From Chamaesiphon sp. (GTDB taxonomy: Bacteria > Cyanobacteriota > Cyanobacteriia > Cyanobacteriales > Chamaesiphonaceae), in contig JAJAYU010000052.1 in assembly GCA_026786125.1 (NCBI GenBank), positions 1 to 13,211 of the forward strand: a DNA stretch of 13,211 nucleotides, in the 5' to 3' direction. A program made the translations under genes and the position numbers. Shown in pieces: positions 1 through 6,380 of the stretch (positions are counted from its first letter, which is position 1; each line of letters begins with the position of its first letter). Below the pieces are notes generated by a model. It saw only the letters and a list, made by a program, of their open reading frames with translations, made no database searches and was not told the DNA's origin.

Positions 1-96
1 AGACTCCGCAAGGTGAGACGTAAGTAGAGCACCTCTTCAAGACAGCGAGACAAGACACCCGCCCCTACAGACCCTTATCCAAACCAACTTTGTTGA

Positions 97-102
97 TATA
101 AT
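97..102 (+). promoter_or_regulatory. candidate -10 box (TATAAT)
   Basis: An exact TATAAT lies 4 bases before the first ATG (107) of the DUF433 gene. A weak -35 match (TTATCC, 75-80) sits 16 bases upstream. If the box is used, transcription would begin near 109, which would make the ATG at 131 the true start. This is a string match only. Confidence 0.3.
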
Positions 103-106
103 AGGA

Positions 107-532
107 ATGAGTACCAACGAGATATCAATCATGACATCCTCAATCAACTCTCAGCAACAATGCAAAAAGATTATTCCATCTAACATCATCGATCGCAACG
201 AAGCAGGACTATTCATCGCTGGGACTAGAATCAGCCTCTATGATGTGATGGATTTTGCGATCGCTCAATATCCAGCTAAATTTATCGCCAACATGCTCAA
301 TCTTAGCCAAGAGCAAGTGCAAATAGCATTAGAATACATCGACGCCCACCGCACAGAAGTCGAGTCAGAATATCAATCAATTCTAACAGAAGCATCCGAG
401 CTACGGGCTTACTGGCAAGAGCAAAATCGCGAACTAAATGAGCGAGTTGCAACACTTCCAGCCCCAGTAGGTCAAGAAGTAGCATGGCAAAAACTTCAAG
501 CCCAAAAAGCCAAAAGACTAGCATTGAATTAA
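107..532 (+). CDS. DUF433 antitoxin-like protein
   Basis: The 141-residue protein has a DUF433-type small helix-turn-helix core at about residues 25-80. It contains the GTRISLYDVMDF stretch and the 'YPAKFIANMLNLSQEQVQIALEYI' helices (split: YPAKFIANMLNL, then SQEQVQIALEYI) typical of these proteins. A charged, probably helical tail follows (about 80-125). DUF433 proteins in cyanobacteria usually precede a DUF5615 PIN-like toxin and are inferred to be its antitoxin. That arrangement is seen here: the stop TAA overlaps the next gene's ATG by one base (TAATG, 530-534). The start could be ATG 107, which has AGGA directly against it, or ATG 131 (residue 9), which fits better if the TATAAT at 97-102 is the promoter. 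The frame looks intact although its partner is truncated. Family assignment comes from recalled sequence patterns; the antitoxin role is inferred. Confidence 0.75.
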   Translation: MSTNEISIMTSSINSQQQCKKIIPSNIIDRNEAGLFIAGTRISLYDVMDFAIAQYPAKFIANMLNLSQEQVQIALEYIDAHRTEVESEYQSILTEASELRAYWQEQNRELNERVATLPAPVGQEVAWQKLQAQKAKRLALN

Positions 533-747
533 TGATTTTTCTGATTGATCAAAACCTTGAAGGGTATGCTGAAATTTTATTAGGTGCAATTGCATCAAAA
601 GGATGGCTAGATTTAATCCCAATTCAATTTATTACTTTTGCTGAAATTGAATTACCCCCCAATAGTACAGATCGCGTCGTATGGAGATATGCTCAGCTTC
701 ACAAAATGATTCTCCTAAGTAATGACACTATGCGATCGATTGGCTAG
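532..747 (+). pseudogene. DUF5615 PIN-like toxin, truncated
   Basis: The ATG at 532 overlaps the DUF433 stop codon. It starts MIFLIDQNLEGYAEILLGAI, the usual beginning of DUF5615 (Mut7-C/PIN-like) proteins with the early acidic residue D7. A further ATG at 484 in the same frame would add 16 residues from inside the antitoxin gene and is unlikely. Similarity to the family runs through RVVWRYAQLHKMILLSND (about residues 44-61), where the second acidic motif normally lies. It then breaks off, giving TMRSIG and a TAG at 745-747. The product is 71 residues, against roughly 110-120 for the family, so the C-terminal part of the nuclease fold is missing. The break is next to a HIP1-like gcgatcg sequence. 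It is probably an inactive remnant. The family call is good; loss of activity is inferred. Confidence 0.65.
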
Positions 748-842
748 GAGAGCGTCGTCGTAAAATTAGAGCGAATTTATCTGGAGATTATTCAGATCCT
801 AGCTCGAAAAACAGTAGAATAGGAAGAACTTGTAAACAATAA
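726..842 (+). other. open-frame fragment of unknown origin
   Basis: From 726 to the TAA at 840-842 a different frame is open and has a protein-like composition. It contains the stretch DWLGERRRKIRANLSGDYSD followed by PSSKNSRIGRT. No plausible start codon lies at its beginning and it overlaps the end of the truncated DUF5615 frame. It looks like the C-terminal end of another gene fused to the broken toxin by deletion. I do not recognise the parent family, and chance cannot be excluded at 38 codons. Confidence 0.3.
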
Positions 843-854
843 TTTGTCAAGATT

Positions 855-1154
855 ATGGACAGACTTACTACCCCTGATGTCCTAACGTTAGAAGAAACGT
901 CAGCCTACTTACGATTATCAATTGAAACAGTTGTCAATCAAGCCTTAAAAGGCAATATCCCTGGGCGAAAAATTGAAAGTGATTGGAGATTCTTGAAGAT
1001 AGCGATCGATGAGTGGTTGTGTTCTAAAAATAGTAGTTCAATCCTGCTCAGTCAAGCAGGTGTCTTTGCAGATGATGATTGATTCTCTCAATTGAGAGAA
1101 TCAATTTATACAGCAAGAGAACGTTCCGAAATCGATGATAGTTTAGAGATCTAA
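855..1154 (+). pseudogene. excisionase-type HTH antitoxin with in-frame TGA
   Basis: The frame from ATG 855 encodes an excisionase-family (HTH_17-like) DNA-binding domain. Residues about 8-55 include LTLEETSAYLRLSIETV and the wing IPGRKIESDWRFLKIAIDEW. In cyanobacteria such proteins are commonly the antitoxin of a downstream PIN toxin. A TGA at 1080-1082 ends the product at 75 residues, after FADDD. The same frame continues without another stop for 23 codons as FSQLRESIYTARERSEIDD..., the usual C-terminal extension of the family, and ends at TAA 1152-1154. The TGA therefore looks like a nonsense mutation, a sequencing error or, less likely, a recoded codon. The DNA-binding part could still be made. 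The next gene starts 3 bases after the final stop. Confidence 0.65.
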
Positions 1155-1157
1155 TTT

Positions 1158-1325
1158 ATGTATCTACTCGACACGGATACATTAACGCATCTTCATGCTG
1201 GCAATTCCAATGTTATTAATCGGTTAAAATTTTTAGCAGATATAGATATTGGAATCACCATTATTACCAAAGTCGAAATTTTGCGCGGACGAATTGATTA
1301 TCTGCTTAAAAGCGTGGGCTTCTGA
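1158..1325 (+). pseudogene. VapC-type PIN toxin, truncated
   Basis: The frame from ATG 1158 begins MYLLDTDTLTHLHAGNSNVI, the classical start of a VapC-type PIN ribonuclease with its first catalytic aspartate (D5). It continues through ITIITKVEILRGRIDYLLK, which carries the conserved second acidic residue (E40). Similarity ends at about residue 51, and the frame stops at TGA 1323-1325 after 55 residues, where about 130 are expected. The later acidic residues of the PIN site are absent and I find no continuation in the other frames downstream. It lies 3 bases after the antitoxin frame, as in a translationally coupled TA operon. At the break a short hairpin (GCTTC 1318-1322, GAAGC 1331-1335) could be the end of an inserted element, but this is weak. 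Almost certainly inactive. Confidence 0.7.
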
Positions 1326-1655
1326 ATAAAGAAGCATCTAAATGTCCAATTTTGTTGGGTTAGACTACTTTGGCCAGAATGGTATCAGAAGTGACATTCA
1401 CGGGTAATATGAATAAAGATAGAGATCGAGTACTGTTGCCAAAACTAGTGATGCAATAATTTAGGAAATAAATCACGACTAGACAATTGCACCATTATTG
1501 GCATCGCCTTCCTGTTGCGGAATCAGCGTAGCAACCACCGCCATCTATCCAGTCGCACCAGCCCATGCCTCCGAACACCTTATTGTTGCTAAAATTGTGG
1601 GAAGAGTATCCTCGCATGAATGTGTCGTAAGTTAGCAATACTACAAACTTAATCA
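1326..1655 (+). other. gene-free stretch between TA remnants and zam
   Basis: About 330 bases hold no convincing gene on either strand. Short open stretches exist: one frame at about 1381-1460 reads MVSEVTFTGNMNKDRDRVLL and ends at TAA 1457-1459. I recognise no family and they lack starts or ribosome sites. The stretch probably mixes the far side of the deletion that truncated the toxin with the upstream region of zam. No clear -10/-35 pair was found for zam. Confidence 0.5.
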
Positions 1656-1673
1656 ATGAATATGTTCTTGGGT

Positions 1674-1679
1674 GGAGGT
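1674..1679 (+). promoter_or_regulatory. ribosome binding site for zam (GGAGGT)
   Basis: GGAGGT lies 12 bases before the ATG at 1692 and downstream of the earlier in-frame ATGs at 1656 and 1662. It therefore favours the start at 1692, which also gives the expected MEFSIATLL N-terminus. The spacing is slightly long. Confidence 0.5.
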
Positions 1680-1691
1680 AAATTAAACTAT

Positions 1692-3998
1692 ATGGAATTC
1701 TCGATCGCTACACTGCTGTCCCACGTCAGTACTGAGAAATTAGTTACCCCGAAAATACTCGAAAAGAAGCTAGGTTGTGAAACACCATCGAGTGTACAGC
1801 AGTTGGATCTAGCTTTAGATTTACTCGAAAAAATTGGGATCTTAGTCAAAGAAAAGGGCAAATTTCGCCGCGATCCGACCGATCAAATTGTCGAGGCAAA
1901 GCTGCGCTGTTCGAGCAAGGGTTTCTGCTTTGCGATCCAAGATGAGGAGAGTGCGGATGATATTTATATCCGCGAAAGTCATCTCAGCAATGCCTGGAAT
2001 GGCGATCGAGTATTGATCGAAACGATCAAAGAGGGAACCAGGCGGCGGAGTCCAGAAGGAGCGGTGAAGCTGATTCTAGAGCGGGCAAATCCTTCGGTTT
2101 TGGCTAGAGTCAAACGCCTAGAAACAGGTGATTATCGCGCCACACCTTTGGACGATCGGTTGTTGTTTGAGCTAAATGTGACCGAAGATAGTAGTCTGGC
2201 AAATGATGGTCGCGAACAGATTAATCTTGATGATGTGATCGATCATCTGGTACATGTAGATGTGCTCCGCCACGCCATCGGGCAAGATTTACCGATCGGT
2301 CAAGTTGTGCGAGTATTGGGCACTACGGCTGAATCAGCGGCAGATCTCGATATTGTTACCTGCAAGCACGATCTCCACCAAACTTTTAGTCCCGCAGTAG
2401 AAGCTGCGGCACAGAAGATTGCCACGGGTATGAAAGATCCAATCGCTGATAAGCGAGTCAATCTCACCGCCCTACCGACAATCGCCGTGAGTGAGCTAAC
2501 CGGACCAGTAGATAGTGCCCTCACCATCGAGCGACTGGAAGGGGAGATCTGGCGATTGGGTGTACATATCGCCGATGTTGCTAGTTATATTATCCCTGAC
2601 GACAGACTCGATCGAGATGCTAGAAAACGCGGTACGGCGGTATATTTAGGTGAAGATACGATTCCCTTATTACCTGCGGCTGTCCATGAGGCGTGCGGCT
2701 TTAGTGCTGGAGCGGAGCGGCTGGCGATGTCCGTCTTTCTCTCGCTCAACGATCTGGGCGAGTTAATCGAATTTAATATTCAACCGAGTCGAATTCGGCT
2801 GGATTGGTTGCTCCATCCCAGTCAAATTCAAACTGTTTTAGCAGGCGAACCTACGGATATTGACCCCCAGGCCATCGAAATCATCAAACCGATCTGGGAA
2901 ACGATCGCACCAGCTTTCCGAACGCAGCGGCGATCCAGGGGCGGTTTGGAAGTCGATTTCATCCAGAAGCAAGCACCGTTTGTGGATGAAGGGAGATTAG
3001 GCGCGATTTTCCTCGACGATCCCCAATCTTTATTGACAGACGTGATGGTAATGGCTAATTATGCCGTCGCCGTTCATCTCCAGGCTTTACAAGTACCAGG
3101 TATCTACGCAATTCAACACCATCCGGAATTGGTAGAGGTAAATGATACGATTAAGCTGGCAATTAATTTGGGATTGAGTTTTGAAGGGGAAGTCGAAACC
3201 GAAATCAGTGTTGCCGATTTGCAACGTCTAAGCCTGCAATTTGCTGATTCCCCAGTACCTCAGGTGCTCAACTATCTATTCAAATCCCTACTCAAAACGA
3301 CTGTTTATAGTAGCAATCCGAGTACTCACTTTGGACTAGCGATCGAAAATGGTTATACTCACTGTGTCTCGCCATTGCGCCGCTATCCTGATATTTTAGT
3401 GCAACGGGTGTTGCATGAGGTATTTGCTAGTGGACGCGATCGCAAAACCTCCCGTGCCAAAGAAATCATCAATTTGGGGAGTAGTAGCTGTCACGGTCAA
3501 ATTACCTGGAACGTCCTGACACCAACAGTTCAGCAAGAACTAGAAAGCCAAATTGCTGGCTCCATTGCCCATCTCAACGATCGAACTAAGATCGCCCAAG
3601 ATGCGGAAAACGATCTAGCCGGATTGCAAAAAGCTGAGAAGATGAAAGCCCGCACTGGCGAAATTTTCCAAGGCTTAATTACTGGTGTGCAATCCTACGG
3701 TTTCTTCGTCGAAATCGAAGATTCTTTAGTCGAAGGACTGGTACACGTTAGCTCCCTCAAAGACGACTGGTACGAATTTCGCCCCCGTTACGCCTGTCTC
3801 GTCGGACGCAAAAATCGCACTTCCTATCGGCTCGGCGATCGGGTCGAAGTCCAAGTCAAGAGTGTAGACTACTATCGTCAGCAAATCGATCTCGTCACCG
3901 TCACCAGTATGCTCTCCGAAGCAGCCGCTGCTGAAGCCGCCGCAGCCGATGAAGTCACCCCAATGGAAGCAGACTTTGCACCTGTAAGTGAAGAATAA
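1692..3998 (+). CDS. zam: Zam-type RNase II/R (RNB) family protein
   Basis: The 768-residue protein has the RNase II/R layout. A helix-turn-helix-like N-terminus (about 1-60) is followed by a cold-shock OB domain (about 65-110, AKLRCSSKGFCFAI) and a long RNB domain (about 250-570). The RNB domain includes WRLGVHIADVASYI at 287-300 and HFGLAIENGYTHCVSPLRR at 546-564. A C-terminal S1 domain spans about 654-736. The N-terminal layout matches the cyanobacterial Zam clade (named for acetazolamide resistance) rather than housekeeping RNase II. The catalytic motif, TID...D-x-DD in active enzymes, reads TIAVSELTGPVDSAL at 263-277, keeping one of the usual four aspartates. RNA binding without normal exonuclease activity is therefore likely, consistent with reports that Zam proteins lack conserved active-site residues. 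An Ala-rich acidic tail (SEAAAAEAAAADEV) ends the protein. Start 1692 was chosen over 1656 on ribosome site and N-terminal similarity. ubiX follows on the same strand. Confidence 0.85.
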   Translation: MEFSIATLLSHVSTEKLVTPKILEKKLGCETPSSVQQLDLALDLLEKIGILVKEKGKFRRDPTDQIVEAKLRCSSKGFCFAIQDEESADDIYIRESHLSNAWNGDRVLIETIKEGTRRRSPEGAVKLILERANPSVLARVKRLETGDYRATPLDDRLLFELNVTEDSSLANDGREQINLDDVIDHLVHVDVLRHAIGQDLPIGQVVRVLGTTAESAADLDIVTCKHDLHQTFSPAVEAAAQKIATGMKDPIADKRVNLTALPTIAVSELTGPVDSALTIERLEGEIWRLGVHIADVASYIIPDDRLDRDARKRGTAVYLGEDTIPLLPAAVHEACGFSAGAERLAMSVFLSLNDLGELIEFNIQPSRIRLDWLLHPSQIQTVLAGEPTDIDPQAIEIIKPIWETIAPAFRTQRRSRGGLEVDFIQKQAPFVDEGRLGAIFLDDPQSLLTDVMVMANYAVAVHLQALQVPGIYAIQHHPELVEVNDTIKLAINLGLSFEGEVETEISVADLQRLSLQFADSPVPQVLNYLFKSLLKTTVYSSNPSTHFGLAIENGYTHCVSPLRRYPDILVQRVLHEVFASGRDRKTSRAKEIINLGSSSCHGQITWNVLTPTVQQELESQIAGSIAHLNDRTKIAQDAENDLAGLQKAEKMKARTGEIFQGLITGVQSYGFFVEIEDSLVEGLVHVSSLKDDWYEFRPRYACLVGRKNRTSYRLGDRVEVQVKSVDYYRQQIDLVTVTSMLSEAAAAEAAAADEVTPMEADFAPVSEE

Positions 3999-4030
3999 CA
4001 CCACAACAGAAAGGTTAAAATAAAAGTTCT

Positions 4031-4068
4031 AGATATCCCCGACTTCTTTAGAGAAGTCGGGGATATCT
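4031..4068. repeat. 17-bp perfect inverted repeat, 4-nt loop
   Basis: Arms 4031-4047 and 4052-4068 are exact reverse complements around TTAG and share a CCCCGACTTCT/AGAAGTCGGGG core. In RNA this is a very stable hairpin, but no T-run follows it, so it is not a classical terminator. The AAGTCGGGG-type palindrome is one I associate with interspersed repeats in cyanobacterial genomes (recollection, unverified). It lies between zam and ubiX and could attenuate read-through or stabilise the zam mRNA 3' end. Confidence 0.8.
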
Positions 4069-4110
4069 TGCAACTAACCACAATTAATCTCTCCCCCAGT
4101 CCCCACACCA

Positions 4111-4719
4111 TTGAAACCTCTAATCCTCGGTATTACCGGAGCCTCTGGCTTGATCTATGCCATTCGCGCGATCAAATATTTACTCGAAGCCGACTACCAA
4201 ATTGAACTAGTCGCATCCAGATCTACCTATATGGTATTTCAAGCCGAAGACCAAATTAGACTACCCAGCGAACCAGATGAGCAAGAAATCTTCTGGCGCG
4301 AACAATCTGGCGTATCCACTGCGGGTAAACTCCGTTGTCACCGCTGGGGTGATGTAGGTGCAAATATCGCCAGTGGCTCCTTCCGCACCCAAGGCATGAT
4401 TATTATTCCTTGTAGCATGAGTACAGTCGGCAAACTAGCCGCTGGACTAAGTGGTGATCTCCTCGAACGCGCCGCCGATGTCCAGCTCAAAGAAGGACGT
4501 AAACTAGTAATTGTCCCCCGCGAAACCCCCTTCAGCTTGATTCATCTTCGCAATCTCACTGCCCTAGCAGAGGCAGGAGCCGCGATCGTTCCGGCCTGCC
4601 CTGCGTGGTATCATAAACCCCAATCGATCGACGATCTAGTCGATTTTGTCATCGCCAGAGCCTTAGATCGACTTGACATCGATTGCATTCCAATCAATCG
4701 TTGGAAAGTTGATGAATAA
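4111..4719 (+). CDS. ubiX: flavin prenyltransferase UbiX
   Basis: UbiX joins dimethylallyl phosphate to FMN to make prenylated FMN, the cofactor of UbiD-type decarboxylases; in cyanobacteria this serves plastoquinone-type quinone biosynthesis. The 202-residue protein has the flavoprotein fold with TGASG (9-13), SR (36-37), PCSMST (100-105), the RETP phosphate-site motif (137-140) and PAWY (164-167), and is of full family length. No ATG fits the N-terminus: the frame is closed by a TAA at 4075-4077 and the first start-like codon is TTG at 4111, giving MKPLILGITGASG as in homologs. There is no Shine-Dalgarno; a C-rich sequence related to the repeat at 4782-4818 sits directly upstream. The gene probably depends on zam read-through or a promoter not recognised here. 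A partner ubiD is not in the window. Confidence 0.93.
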   Translation: MKPLILGITGASGLIYAIRAIKYLLEADYQIELVASRSTYMVFQAEDQIRLPSEPDEQEIFWREQSGVSTAGKLRCHRWGDVGANIASGSFRTQGMIIIPCSMSTVGKLAAGLSGDLLERAADVQLKEGRKLVIVPRETPFSLIHLRNLTALAEAGAAIVPACPAWYHKPQSIDDLVDFVIARALDRLDIDCIPINRWKVDE

Positions 4720-4761
4720 GTGGATAGTGAATAGTGAACAGTGAATAGTGAACAGTGAATA
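4720..4761. repeat. six tandem heptamers (GTGAATA type)
   Basis: The bases directly after the ubiX stop form six 7-bp units: gtggata, gtgaata, gtgaaca, gtgaata, gtgaaca, gtgaata. The complement of this family appears again at 10836-10870 and 12800-12833. It resembles the short tandemly repeated repetitive (STRR) heptamers described in heterocyst-forming cyanobacteria. Confidence 0.9.
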
Positions 4762-4781
4762 GGGGTTAGAGTTTACTTCCG

Positions 4782-4818
4782 TCCCCCAGTCTCCCAGTCC
4801 CCTCGTCTCCCAGTCCCC
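4782..4818. repeat. C-rich tandem octamers abutting a start codon
   Basis: Units tcccccag, tctcccag, tcccctcg and tctcccag plus tcccc run without a gap into the ATG at 4819. A shorter related sequence (tcccccagtcccc, within 4091-4104) precedes the TTG start of ubiX. The repeat fills the place where a Shine-Dalgarno would be. Confidence 0.85.
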
Positions 4819-5700
4819 ATGAAAATCCTCCTTGTTCTACCAGTGCTGATTTTACTAGGGACTCTAGTGGGATCGAATTTGTCGCCGGAAATAACGGTGA
4901 TCGTCCTGAGTCAGCCAACAATAATATTACCGATCGGACTATGGTTATTAATGGCGATCGGTTTGGGTTTATGCTCTAGTATTTTGATTCAATTAGCAAT
5001 ATTTATCGATCGCAGGTTGTTACAGCGAAACATTCGTCAATTGCAAACACGATTGCAACAATCGGACGAAGATGTTTTTACATATACTTCATCTGTACCT
5101 GAATCCGATCGGGTAGATTCTACCAGCGATCGAAAGTCCCCACAACAGAACAACAACACTTCAAAACCTAAAAAAAGCCTATTTAATAGTTATCGATCTC
5201 CATCGGTTGTAGAAGATCCAGCTTCCAGCGCAGATCGATCTACAAATAAACCTTCAGCCAAACAGATCGTCAATGATAGCGATGATTGGGAAGTAGAACC
5301 AGCCTCAAATCGTCAATTAGAATGGGAAGATTCGATCCCGCCCCGTCAACAAAATAGCCAATCGTCTAATCGTAGTACCAAGTTTGAGAACACGTCAATT
5401 TATTCAGAGCAGCGTAACCAAAAAATTGACAGCCAACCCGAACAAACTCGGAGAGAAGTATACGATGCCGACTTTAGATTAATTCAGCCACCTTATAAAC
5501 AGCCTGTAGAAACTGAATTTGATGACGATCGAGAATCAGGCAATTTTGAGTACACTGAAATAGATGGAGCTGACGATTTTGATACTGCATCATCAGTCAA
5601 GTCACCAGTTGATAGTCATTCTATAGCTTCAAAAAATTCAGATGATGAAGATTGGGGCTTTGATTTTGAAGATCGAGATCCGCCAGTTCGTGCAAATTGA
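4819..5700 (+). CDS. two-helix membrane protein with acidic tail
   Basis: Function unknown. The 293-residue protein begins with two hydrophobic helices (about 3-23 and 30-58, separated by SNLSPEITVIVLSQPT). This layout recalls LapA/DUF1049-type membrane proteins, though that is only a loose comparison. A basic, coiled-coil-like segment follows (about 62-82, IDRRLLQRNIRQLQTRLQQ). The remaining 200 or so residues are polar, Ser/Asp/Glu/Gln-rich and probably disordered. They include short conserved-looking islands: DDWEVEP near 155, VYDADFRLIQPPYK near 215-228, and a C-terminal DDEDWGFDFEDRDPP. Such Trp/Asp-rich tails are common in cyanobacterial membrane proteins, and the islands may be protein-docking sites. 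With a C-rich repeat at its start codon it has no Shine-Dalgarno. It lies 99 bases after ubiX on the same strand; no functional link is evident. Confidence 0.75.
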   Translation: MKILLVLPVLILLGTLVGSNLSPEITVIVLSQPTIILPIGLWLLMAIGLGLCSSILIQLAIFIDRRLLQRNIRQLQTRLQQSDEDVFTYTSSVPESDRVDSTSDRKSPQQNNNTSKPKKSLFNSYRSPSVVEDPASSADRSTNKPSAKQIVNDSDDWEVEPASNRQLEWEDSIPPRQQNSQSSNRSTKFENTSIYSEQRNQKIDSQPEQTRREVYDADFRLIQPPYKQPVETEFDDDRESGNFEYTEIDGADDFDTASSVKSPVDSHSIASKNSDDEDWGFDFEDRDPPVRAN

Positions 5701-5720
5701 GATCGATAGTGGTCATTTCT

Positions 5721-5742
5721 CAATTAAGTTTAAACTTAATTG
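5721..5742. promoter_or_regulatory. 22-bp perfect palindrome upstream of cyAbrB
   Basis: Positions 5721-5731 and 5732-5742 are exact reverse complements with no spacer, centred on GTTTAAAC. The site lies 21 bases after the preceding stop codon and about 120 bases before the cyAbrB start. The AT-rich region between (5743-5861) contains possible -10 elements such as TATAAA near 5779. The lack of a loop favours a dimeric operator over a hairpin terminator, though the role is inferred. Confidence 0.5.
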
Positions 5743-5861
5743 GAATTATGATTATAATTGCGTGCATAATAGACTAATATAAAGTCAGCTTCATCACGGC
5801 TAATATATGGAGCAAACTTTATATTCAGCCAAAAATATCCGTCGTATCCATTAATCCAACC

Positions 5862-6248
5862 ATGTCTAAAGTCGATTCTGCAACAGAACTAACTCCATCT
5901 ACTACCCCACTTACTGGGAAGGCTTTGCTTCAAAAAGTCAAAGAACTTTCGCATCTTGCCAAGCGTGAAACAGCTACTCAGTGTGGCTATATCAAAACTA
6001 CCAAAGCAGGTGTTACCCGCACCGATCTATCTGGATTTTATGATGCTGTGCTCACCGCTAAAGGTGTCAAACTAGATGAAACCAGTAGAGACAATCGTGG
6101 TAAAACTGCGACTTATAAAGCAACGGTTCACAAAAATGGTCAACTGTTGATTGGAGCTGCTTACACCAAAGAAATGGGCTTAAAAGAGGGCGATACTTTT
6201 AGCATCAAACTAGGTTACAAGCATATTCACTTGGTTCAAGATAGCTAA
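5862..6248 (+). CDS. cyAbrB-family transcriptional regulator
   Basis: The 128-residue protein matches the cyanobacterial AbrB-like (cyAbrB) family. It has the N-terminal hallmark PLTGKALLQKVKELSHL (about 16-32) with RETATQCGY (35-43), then GFYDAVLTAKGV (about 58-69). The C-terminal AbrB-type DNA-binding domain spans about 84-125, with VHKNGQLLIGAAYTKEMGLK and IKLGYKHIHL. In this family, unlike Bacillus AbrB, the swapped-hairpin domain is C-terminal. cyAbrB proteins bind DNA broadly and regulate carbon/nitrogen balance, and one paralog is essential in Synechocystis; I cannot tell which paralog this is. Start ATG 5862 gives a normal length. Upstream lies a 160-base AT-rich region with a 22-bp palindrome, suggesting its own promoter and possible autoregulation. 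A strong terminator lies downstream at 6381-6408. Confidence 0.93.
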   Translation: MSKVDSATELTPSTTPLTGKALLQKVKELSHLAKRETATQCGYIKTTKAGVTRTDLSGFYDAVLTAKGVKLDETSRDNRGKTATYKATVHKNGQLLIGAAYTKEMGLKEGDTFSIKLGYKHIHLVQDS

Positions 6249-6249
6249 A

Positions 6250-6291
6250 TTAGGCTTTGGGATTTAGGCTTTAGGCTTTAAGCTTTAGGGA
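6250..6291. repeat. six tandem heptamers (TTAGGCT type)
   Basis: Starting 2 bases after the cyAbrB stop are six 7-bp units: ttaggct, ttgggat, ttaggct, ttaggct, ttaagct, ttaggga. The same heptamer family recurs at the end of the DUF4350 gene (12694-12728). A small stem (tgggga 6304-6309 / tcccca 6316-6321) lies just downstream. Confidence 0.85.
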
Positions 6292-6380
6292 AAATGCTCA
6301 GATGGGGAATTAAATCCCCAGCTTAAAATCTGTCTATCAATACAGAAACACAGTACCCAACACTAGTTGTTAGTATAATT

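Noticed and set aside
1..106. Search for a gene or RNA at the window start
   Set aside because: The segment (with cgcccctacagac-type sequence) looks like cyanobacterial intergenic repeat DNA, but it is too short and incomplete to name.
484..531. ATG 484 as start of the DUF5615 frame
   Set aside because: It lies inside the DUF433 gene and adds a low-complexity Ser/Lys stretch; ATG 532 gives the family N-terminus and the usual stop-start overlap.
1490..1640. Frame with a signal-peptide-like stretch (ISVATTAIYPVAPAHASEH)
   Set aside because: It has no start codon, stops soon after, and has no recognisable continuation, so a chance open stretch is as likely as a gene remnant.
1656..1691. Earlier ATG starts for zam (1656 and 1662)
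   Set aside because: They precede the GGAGGT ribosome site at 1674-1679 and add residues not seen at the start of the family.
3726..4111. Two open frames on the - strand at the end of zam
   Set aside because: They overlap the S1 domain of zam and the repeat behind it, with compositions expected from shadow frames.
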